Shown here piece by piece: positions 54,705 to 64,000 of a stretch of 64,000 nt of DNA. Source of the DNA: Trachythela sp. YZ-2020 (lineage: Eukaryota; Cnidaria; Anthozoa; Malacalcyonacea; Clavulariidae); assembly GCA_016169945.1 (NCBI GenBank), contig JADLSH010000377.1:2906001-2970000 (forward strand), given 5' to 3'. Position 1 is the first letter of the stretch; every line of letters begins with the position of its first letter. Under the pieces are notes generated by a model. It was not told the origin of the DNA, did not search any database, and saw only the letters and a list, made by a program, of their open reading frames with translations. The translations under genes and the position numbers were made by a program.

Positions 54705-56084
54705 TGTCTGAGATTTGCATACTTATATACATAGTGCATGATGTCAAAGAATTTTCTTAGTCATATTATTTCACTTAAAAAGTATATTTATTACTTTAGA
54801 AACTAAGAACAGGTATTTTTTCCTTTCAGAGGAGCTTGTGTGGTCTTTATGTAGGTCATTTTTCGGAGAGGGTAGGCATTTCTTATAGTATTTTTACTTG
54901 TGATCAAAACTGGGCTATAAACTGTAAACTTAATCACATTTCGGACATGTTCATAAGAGATGGATTACAATTGTTTGCGCAAAATGTGGAACTTCATGCA
55001 AAAAGTTATTGTGCTAGAGAAGAATACGCCGTTTTTTGCGACTATTGACGCCTCTCGCCTTAGTAAGTGGGGCAAGTGTGGATCGGGTCAACACTGAAAT
55101 GATGGATGTCCGATGGCGTATGTTCAAATTACATCGTCAAATACCAAAATATGAGCAAAAACAAGTGGAACCTTGTGGTCCTTGCTTATGAAGCTTATTT
55201 TTAAGAATGCCGAACATTAGCAAGCAATAATATGCTGACAGGATAAGATAATTAGCGATAATCATATGCTTGTCTGTCAACAAGCAATTTAGTGAACGAA
55301 GCTCACTCGGCTCATACACGGTTCTCGCTATTAAACTTAGCTTTTTCTCGTGTTTTTAAGCACATACATTTTATATTTGTTAATTTCTGTAACAAAATGT
55401 TCACAAAAATAATGTTATAATAAACTATTTTAGCATAGTTAAAATATATAGGAAATAATGGTCTATTTTGAACGGTTCTCACCACAAAACAGTAAAAGAA
55501 CTTGATATCTTACTGCTTACTTTATAACGGAAGTGAGAATCGTTGCTCAAAAAGCGTCTATCACTTGGTTATATCGTCCTTAAAAGTTATAAAATCATGC
55601 AGGCATATCTGATATGCATGATGTCAGTCCTCGATAGTGACCTCGTTAAATATAAGTTGCTAAGAAGTAATTTACAGCGCATATATAAGGCGTCAATATT
55701 TAGGTGAGATTCGTTGTGAGAACCGTCTCGTAGTGAGCTCAATGTCAATGTCACGTGTTTAATCAATAAACTAGTATTTTGTTCTGTAGCCCTTTCCAGC
55801 AATCACTGCGTCGACGCGTCTAGGCATACTTAATAGTAAATTATTGACAAATCTACAGAACTATCTAACAATGTTTTAGAAACTCTATCCTTGAACTCCC
55901 TCCATGTTTCATGATCGATTCCCTGTGTGTCGAACCTGCATCTGTAGATTGCTCTTAACCATCTGGAAAACATTTTCGACCGGATTGAGGTCAGTCAATG
56001 AATAAATAACGTAGAGTTACTGCGTACATGATTGTCTGTGAACGTTAAATTATTTTTATGGATAATGGCGATGCGTTTACAGAC
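54705..56084. repeat. macrosatellite unit 7 (type C)
   Basis: Type-C CTGGGCTATAAAC at the start but AAAAGAACTTG and GCTCAAAAAGCG (type A) in its second half, indicating exchange within the unit. The first frame is altered by GTTTTTTGCGAC. Confidence 0.9.
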
Positions 56085-57464
56085 TGTCTGAGATTTGCAT
56101 ACTTATATACATAGTGCATGATGTCAAAGAATTTTCTTAGTCATATTATTTCACTTAAAAAGTATATTTATTACTTTAGAAACTAAGAACAGGTATTTTT
56201 TCCTTTCAGAGGAGCTTGTGTGGTCTTTATGTAGGTCATTTTTCGGAGAAGGTAGGCATTTCTTATAGTATTTGTACTTGTGATCAAAACTGCGCTGTAA
56301 ACTGTAAACTTAATCACATTTCGGACATGTTCATAAGAGATGGATTACAATTGTTTGCGCAAAATGTGGAACTTCATGCACAAAGTTATTGTGCTAGAGA
56401 AGAATACGCCGTTTTTCGCGACTATTGACGCCCTCTCGCCTTAGTAAGTGGGGCAAGTGTGGATCGGGTCAACACTGAAATGATGGATGTCCGATGGCGT
56501 ATGTTCAAATTACATCGTCAAATACCAAAATATGAGCAAAAACAAGTGGAACCTTGTGGTCCTTGCTTTGGAAGCTTATTTTTAAGAATGCCGAACATTA
56601 GCAAGCAATAATATGCTGACAGGATAAGATAATTAGCGATAATCACATGCTTGTCTGTCAACAAGCAATTTAGTGAACCAAGCTCACTCGGCTCATACAC
56701 GGTTCTCGCTATTAAACTTAGCTTTTTCTCGTGTTTTTAAGCACATACATTTTATATTTGTTAATTTCTGTAACAAAATGTTCACAAAAATAATGTTATA
56801 ATAAACTATTTTAGCATAGTTAAAATATATAGGAAATAATGGTCTATTTTGAACGGTTCTCACCACAAAACAGTAAAATAACTTGATATCTTACTGCTTA
56901 CTTTATAACGGAAGTGAGAATCGTTGCTCAAAAGCGTCTATCACTTGGTTATATCGTCCTTAAAAGTTATAAAATCATGCAGGCATATCTGATATGCATG
57001 ATGTCAGTCCTCCATAGCGACCTCGTTAAATATAAGTTGCTAAGAAGTAATTTACAGCGCATATATAAGGCGTCAATATTTAGGTGAGATTCGTTGTGAG
57101 AACCGTCTCGTAGTGAGCTCAATGTCAATGTCACGTGTTTAATCAATAAACTAGTATTTTGTTCTGTAGCCCTTTCCAGCAATCACTGCGTCGACGCGTC
57201 TAGGCATACTTAATAGTAAATTATTGACAAATCTACAGAAGTATCTAGCAATGTTTTAGAAACTCTATCCTTGAACTCCCTCCATGTTTCATGATCGATT
57301 CCCTGTGTGTCGAACCTGCATCTGTAGATTGCTCTTAACCATCTGGAAAACATTTTCGACCGGATTGAGGTCAGTCAATGAATAAATAACGTAGAGTTAC
57401 TGCGTACATGATTGTCTGTGAACGTTAAATTATTTTTATGGATAATGGCGATGCGTTTACAGAC
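56085..57464. repeat. macrosatellite unit 8 (type B)
   Basis: Shares ATTTGTACTTG and AATCACATGC with unit 9. It has one-base deletions in GACGCCCTCTCG and GCTCAAAAGCG. Confidence 0.9.
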
Positions 57465-58844
57465 TGTCTGAGATTTGCATACTTATATACATAGTGCATG
57501 ATGTCAAAGAATTTTCTTAGTCATATTATTTCACTTAAAAAGTATATTTATTACTTTAGAAACTAAGAACAGGTATTTTTTCCTTTCAGAGGAGCTTGTG
57601 TGGTCTTTATGTAGGTCATTTTTCGGAGAAGGTAGGCATTTCTTATAGTATTTGTACTTGTGATCAAAACTGCGCTGTAAACTGTAAACTTAATCACATT
57701 TCGGACATGTTCATAAGAGATGGATTACAATTGTTTGCGCAAAATGTGGAACTTCATGCAAAAAGTTATTGTGCTAGAGAAGAATACGCCGTTTTTCGCG
57801 ACTATTGACGCCCCTCTCGCCTTAGTAAGTGGGGCAAGTGTGGATCGGGTCAACACTGAAATGATGGATGTCCGATGGCGTATGTTCAAATTACATCGTC
57901 AAATACCAAAATATGAGCAAAAACAAGTGGAACCTTGTGTCCTTGCTTTGCGAAGCTTATTTTTAAGAATGCCGAACATTAGCAAGCAATAATATGCTGA
58001 CAGGATAAGATAATTAGCGATAATCACATGCTTGTCTGTCAACAAGCAATTTAGTGAACGAAGCTCACTCGGCTCATACACGGTTCTCGCTATTAAACTT
58101 AGCTTTTTCTCGTGTTTAAGCACATACATTTTATATTTGTTAATTTCTGTAACAAAATGTTCACAAAAATAATGTTATAATAAACTATTTTAGCATAGTT
58201 AAAATATATAGGAAATAATGGTCTATTTTGAACGGTTCTCACCACAAAACAGTAAAATAACTTGATATCTTACTGCTTACTTTATAACGGAAGTGAGAAT
58301 CGTTGCTCAAAAAGCGTCTATCACTTGGTTATATCGTCCTTAAAAGTTATAAAATCATGCAGGCATATCTGATATGCATGATGTCAGTCCTCCATAGCGA
58401 CCTCGTTAAATATAAGTTGCTAAGAAGTAATTTACAGCGCATATATAAGGCGTCAATATTTAGGTGAGATTCGTTGTGAGAACCGTCTCGTAGTGAGCTC
58501 AATGTCAATGTCACGTGTTTAATCAATAAACTAGTATTTTGTTCTGTAGCCCTTTCCAGCAATCACTGCGTCGACGCGTCTAGGCATACTTAATAGTAAA
58601 TTATTGACAAATCTACAGAAGTATCTAGCAATGTTTTAGAAACTCTATCCTTGAACTCCCTCCATGTTTCATGATCGATTCCCTGTGTGTCGAACCTGCA
58701 TCTGTAGATTGCTCTTAACCATCTGGAAAACATTTTCGACCGGATTGAGGTCAGTCAATGAATAAATAACGTAGAGTTACTGCGTACATGATTGTCTGTG
58801 AACGTTAAATTATTTTTATGGATAATGGCGATGCGTTTACAGAC
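57465..58844. repeat. macrosatellite unit 9 (type B)
   Basis: Nearly identical to unit 8 (ATTTGTACTTG, AATCACATGC) but with both short frames restored to the common form. Confidence 0.9.
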
Positions 58845-60225
58845 TGTCTGAGATTTGCATACTTATATACATAGTGCATGATGTCAAAGAATTTTCTTAG
58901 TCATATTATTTCACTTAAAAGTATATTTATTAATTTAGAAACTAAGAACAGGTATTTTTTCCTTTCAGAGGAGCTTGTGTGGTCTTTATGTAGGTCATTT
59001 TTCGGAGAGGGTAGGCATTTCTTATAGTATTTTTACTTGTGATCAAAACTGGGCTATAAACTGTAAACTTAATCACATTTCGGACATGTTCATAAGAGAT
59101 GGATTACAATTGTTTGCGCAAAATGTGGAACTTCATGCAAAAAGTTATTGTGCTAGAGAAGAATACGCCGTTTTTCGCGACTATTGACGCCCCTCTCGCC
59201 TTAGTAAGTGGGGCAAGTGTGGATCGGGTCAACACTGAAATGATGGATGTCCGATGGCGTATGTTCAAATTACATCGTCAAATACCAAAATATGAGCAAA
59301 AACAAGTGGAACCTTGTGGTCCTTGCTTTGCGAAGCTTATTTTTAAGAATGCCGAACATTAGCAAGCAATAATATGCTGACAGGATAAGATAATTAGCGA
59401 TAATCATATGCTTGTCTGTCAACAAGCAATTTAGTGAACGAAGCTCACTCGGCTCATACACGGTTCTCGCTATTAAACTTAGCTTTTTCTCGTGTTTTTA
59501 AGCACATACATTTTATATTTGTTAATTTCTGTAACAAAATGTTCACAAAAATAATGTTATAATAAACTATTTTAGCATAGTTAAAATATATAGGAAATAA
59601 TGGTCTATTTTGAACGGTTCTCACCACAAAACAGTAAAATAACTTGATATCTTACTGCTTACTTTATAACGGAAGTGAGAATCGTTGCTAAAAAAGCGTC
59701 TATCACTTGGTTATATCGTCCTTAAAAGTTATAAAATCATGCAGGCATATCTGATATGCATGATGTCAGTCCTCCATAGCGACCTCGTTAAATATAAGTT
59801 GCTAAGAAGTAATTTACAGCGCATATATAAGGCGTCAATATTTAGGTGAGATTCGTTGTGAGAACCGTCTCGTAGTGAGCTCAATGTCAATGTCACGTGT
59901 TTAATCAATAAACTAGTATTTTGTTCTGTAGCCCTTTCCAGCAATCACTGCGTCGACGCGTCTAGGCATACTTAATAGTAAATTATTGACAAATCTACAG
60001 AAGTATCTAGCAATGTTTTAGAAACTCTATCCTTGAACTCCTCCATGTTTCATGATCGATTCCCTGTGTGTCGAACCTGCATCTGTAGATTGCTCTTAAC
60101 CATCTGGAAAACATTTTCGACCGGATTGAGGTCAGTCAATGAATAAATAACGTAGAGTTACTGCGTACATGATTGTCTGTGAACGTTAAATTATTTTTAT
60201 GGATAATGGCGATGCGTTTACAGAC
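58845..60225. repeat. macrosatellite unit 10 (type C)
   Basis: Type-C CTGGGCTATAAAC with TATTAATTTAGAAAC as a private change. Confidence 0.9.
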
Positions 60226-61604
60226 TGTCTGAGATTTGCATACTTATATACATAGTGCATGATGTCAAAGAATTTTCTTAGTCATATTATTTCACTTAAA
60301 AAGTATATTTATTACTTTAGAAACTAAGAACAGGTATTTTTTCCTTTCAGAGGAGCTTGTGTGGTCTTTATGTAGGTCATTTTTCGGAGAAGGTAGGCAT
60401 TTCTTATAGTATTTTTACTTGTGATCAAAACTGCGCTGTAAACTGTAAACTTAATCACATTTCGGACATGTTCATAAGAGATGGATTACAATTGTTTGCG
60501 CAAAATGTGAACTTCATGCAAAAAGTTATTGTGCTAGAGAAGAATACGCCGTTTTTCGCGACTATTGACGCCCTCTCGCCTTAGTAAGTGGGGCAAGTGT
60601 GGATCGGGTCAACACTGAAATGATGGATGTCCGATGGCGTATGTTCAAATTACATCGTCAAATACCAAAATATGAGCAAAAACAAGTGGAACCTTGTGGT
60701 CCTTGCTTTGCGAAGCTTATTTTTAAGAATGCCGAACATTAGCAAGCAATAATATGCTGACAGGATAAGATAATTAGCGATAATCATATGCTTGTCTGTC
60801 AACAAGCAATTTAGTGAACGAAGCTCACTCGGCTCATACACGGTTCTCGCTATTAAACTTAGCTTTTTCTCGTGTTTTTAAGCACATACATTTTATATTT
60901 GTTAATTTCTGTAACAAAATGTTCACAAAAATAATGTTATAATAAACTATTTTAGCATAGTTAAAATATATAGGAAATAATGGTCTATTTTGAACGGTTC
61001 TCACCACAAAACAGTAAAATAACTTGATATCTTACTGCTTACTTTATAACGGAAGTGAGAATCGTTGCTAAAAAAGCGTCTATCACTTGGTTATATCGTC
61101 CTTAAAAGTTATAAAATCATGCAGGCATATCTGATATGCATGATGTCAGTCCTCCATAGCGACCTCGTTAAATATAAGTTGCTAAGAAGTAATTTACAGC
61201 GCATATATAAGGCGTCAATATTTAGGTGAGATTCGTTGTGAGAACCGTCTCGTAGTGAGCTCAATGTCAATGTCACGTGTTTAATCAATAAACTAGTATT
61301 TTGTTCTGTAGCCCTTTCCAGCAATCACTGCGTCGACGCGTCTAGGCATACTTAATAGTAAATTATTGACAAATCTACAGAAGTATCTAGCAATGTTTTA
61401 GAAACTCTATCCTTGAACTCCTCCATGTTTCATGATCGATTCCTGTGTGTCGAACCTGCATCTGTAGATTGCTCTTAACCATCTGGAAAACATTTTCGAC
61501 CGGATTGAGGTCAGTCAATGAATAAATAACGTAGAGTTACTGCGTACATGATTGTCTGTGAACGTTAAATTATTTTTATGGATAATGGCGATGCGTTTAC
61601 AGAC
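60226..61604. repeat. macrosatellite unit 11 (type B)
   Basis: Type B with a one-base deletion in AAAATGTGAACTTC that fuses the two short frames, and GAACTCCTCCATG shared with unit 10. Confidence 0.9.
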
Positions 61605-62984
61605 TGTCTGAGATTTGCATACTTATATACATAGTGCATGATGTCAAAGAATTTTCTTAGTCATATTATTTCACTTAAAAGTATATTTATTACTTTAGAA
61701 ACTAAGAACAGGTATTTTTTCCTTTCAGAGGAGCTTGTGTGGTCTTTATGTAGGTCATTTTTCGGAGAGGGTAGGCATTTCTTATAGTATTTTTACTTGT
61801 GATCAAAACTGGGCTATAAACTGTAAACTTAATCACATTTCGGACATGTTTATAAGAGATGGATTACAATTGTTTGCGCAAAATGTGGAACTTCATGCAA
61901 AAAGTTATTGTGCTAGAGAAGAATACGCCGTTTTTCGCGACTATTGACGCCCCTCTCGCCTTAGTAAGTGGGGCAAGTGTGGATCGGGTCAACACTGAAA
62001 TGATGGATGTCCGATGGCGTATGTTCAAATTACATCGTCAAATACCAAAATATGAGCAAAAACAAGTGGAACCTTGTGGTCCTTGCTTATGAAGCTTATT
62101 TTTAAGAATGCCGAACATTAGCAAGCAATAATATGCTGACAGGATAAGATAATTAGCGATAATCATATGCTTGTCTGTCAACAAGCAATTTAGTGAACGA
62201 AGCTCACTCGGCTCATACACGGTTCTCGCTATTAAACTTAGCTTTTCTCGTGTTTTTAAGCACACACATTTTATATTTGCTAATTTCTGTAACAAAATGT
62301 TCACAAAAATAATGTTATAATAAACTATTTTAGCATAGTTAAAATATATAGGAAATAATGGTCTATTTTGAACGGTTCTCACCACAAAACAGTAAAATAA
62401 CTTGATATCTTACTGCTTACTTTATAACGGAAGTGAGAATCGTTGCTAAAAAAGCGTCTATCACTTGGTTATATCGTCCTTAAAAGTTATAAAATCATGC
62501 AGGCATATCTGATATGCATGATGTCAGTCCTCCATAGCGACCTCGTTAAATATAAGTTGCTAAGAAGTAATTTACAGCGCATATATAAGGCGTCAATATT
62601 TAGGTGAGATTCGTTGTGAGAACCGTCTCGTAGTGAGCTCAATGTCAATGTCACGTGTTTAATCAATAAACTAGTATTTTGTTCTGTAGCCCTTTCCAGC
62701 AATCACTGCGTCGACGCGTCTAGGCATACTTAATAGTAAATTATTGACAAATCTACAGAAGTATCTAGCAATGTTTTAGAAACTCTATCCTTGAACTCCC
62801 TCCATGTTTCATGATCGATTCCCTGTGTGTCGAACCTGCATCTGTAGATTGCTCTTAACCATCTGGAAAACATTTTTGACCGGATTGAGGTCAGTCAATG
62901 AATAAATAACGTAGAGTTACTGCGTACATGATTGTCTGTGAACGTTAAATTATTTTTATGGATAATGGCGATGCGTTTACAGAC
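61605..62984. repeat. macrosatellite unit 12 (type C)
   Basis: Type-C block. CTTATGAAGC is shared with unit 7, and there is a private ACACACATTTTATATTTGC. Confidence 0.9.
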
Positions 62985-64000
62985 TGTCTGAGATTTGCAT
63001 ACTTATATACATAGTGCATGATGTCAAAGAATTTTCTTAGTCATATTATTTCACTTAAAAAGTATATTTATTACTTTAGAAACTAAGAACAGGTATTTTT
63101 TCCTTTCAGAGGAGCTTGTGTGGTCTTTATGTAGGTCATTTTTCGGAGAAGGTAGGCATTTCTTATAGTATTTTTACTTGTGATCAAAACTGCGCTGTAA
63201 ACTGTAAACTTAATCACATTTCGGACATGTTCATAAGAGATGGATTACAATTGTTTGCGCAAAATGTGGAACTTCATGCAAAAAGTTATTGTGCTAGAGA
63301 AGAATACGCCGTTTTTCGCGACTATTGACGCCCCTCTCGCCTTAGTAAGTGGGGCAAGTGTGGATCGGGTCAACACTGAAATGATGGATGTCCGATGGCG
63401 TATGTTCAAATTACATCGTCAAATACCAAAATATGAGCAAAAACAAGTGGAACCTTGTGGTCCTTGCTTTGCGAAGCTTATTTTTAAGAATGCCGAACAT
63501 TAGCAAGCAATAATATGCTGACAGGATAAGATAATTAGCGATAATCATATGCTTGTCTGTCAACAAGCAATTTAGTGAACGAAGCTCACTCGGCTCATAC
63601 ACGGTTCTCGCTATTAAACTTAGCTTTTTCTCGTGTTTTTAAGCACATACATTTTATATTTGTTAATTTCTGTAACAAAATGTTCACAAAAATAATGTTA
63701 TAATAAACTATTTTAGCATAGTTAAAATATATAGGAAATAATGGTCTATTTTGAACGGTTCTCACCACAAAACAGTAAAATAACTTGATATCTTACTGCT
63801 TACTTTATAACGGAAGTGAGAATCGTTGCTAAAAAAGCGTCTATCACTTGGTTATATCGTCCTTAAAAGTTATAAAATCATGCAGGCATATCTGATATGC
63901 ATGATGTCAGTCCTCCATAGTGACCTCGTTAAATATAAGTTGCTAAGAAGTAATTTACAGCGCATATATAAGGCGTCAATATTTAGGTGAGATTCGTTGT
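62985..64000. repeat. macrosatellite unit 13 (type B), cut by the window end
   Basis: Type B, and the sequence ends inside the TATATAAGGCG region, before the Tc1 segment. Confidence 0.9.

Larger units (their letters stand above)
46427..64000. repeat. 1.38-kb macrosatellite array, 12 complete units plus one cut by the window end
   Basis: Taking TGTCTGAGATTTGCATA as the unit start, units begin at 46427, 47806, 49190, 50565, 51946, 53326, 54705, 56085, 57465, 58845, 60226, 61605 and 62985 (period 1375-1384 bp). Copies differ by only a few percent, with single-base indels. Each unit carries, in order, a pyrimidine-rich acceptor-like TTTTTTCCTTTCAG, a plus-strand stretch with two overlapping short frames, a field of GGTTCTCAC inverted motifs, a TATATAAGGCG box, and a decayed Tc1 transposase C-terminus on the minus strand. 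No unit contains a long intact ORF. The array runs off the right edge. Confidence 0.97.

Overview
The window is eukaryotic, AT-rich and repeat-dense. It contains introns with GT-AG boundaries, long introns and intergenic space, many classes of metazoan DNA transposon and CR1/L2-type LINEs, and extracellular modules (signal peptide-PAN, pentraxin). Together these suggest a marine invertebrate, most likely a cnidarian; that assignment is inference, because no species-diagnostic gene is present. There is no bacterial operon, no CRISPR array and no tRNA or rRNA gene that I could recognise.

Layout. (1) 415-7801 is a giant fold-back element: arms of about 1.35-1.45 kb in inverted orientation enclose long arrays of the heptamer TGACTWA, and a dead 5'-truncated CR1/L2-type LINE sits inside the left array. 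A degraded copy of its left edge and flank lies at 45633-46178. (2) 8.5-14 kb holds small repeats, a decayed SAP-domain retroelement-like ORF, a LINE tail, and the first of two copies of a promoter-like repeat (12540-13385 and 16703-17505) with NRF1-like and YY1-like motifs and a splice-donor-like site. (3) 15.5-31 kb carries, on the minus strand, pieces of one or more extracellular genes: two pentraxin-domain exons, a cysteine-rich exon, and a tandem array of about 2.25-kb cassettes. Each cassette encodes a signal-peptide-PAN exon and a 52-bp linker exon, and also contains a 1.2-kb element with terminal inverted repeats. Splice phases let any linker exon join the pentraxin exon, so the array could supply alternative first exons. 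A THAP-domain DDE transposase remnant lies at 21.1-22 kb.

(4) 32662-40059 is the most striking object: an apparently complete 7.4-kb DNA transposon with 60-bp inverted termini and a 7-bp target duplication (GTACTAC). It encodes a P-superfamily transposase that has two CWCH2-type zinc fingers and in which I see no THAP domain. The last catalytic acidic residue lies in a separate 3' exon, beyond an intron that itself contains a TTAA-flanked MITE. A convergent, intronless 363-residue ORF of unknown function may be a second, accessory gene. (5) 40-46.4 kb is mostly featureless apart from a hAT-like MITE with an 8-bp target duplication. (6) 46427 to the end of the window is a macrosatellite of twelve complete and one partial 1.38-kb units, each containing a dead Tc1/mariner transposase C-terminus.

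Expressed genes, if any, are the minus-strand PAN/pentraxin gene(s) and the two genes of the P-like transposon. Almost everything else is mobile or satellite DNA.
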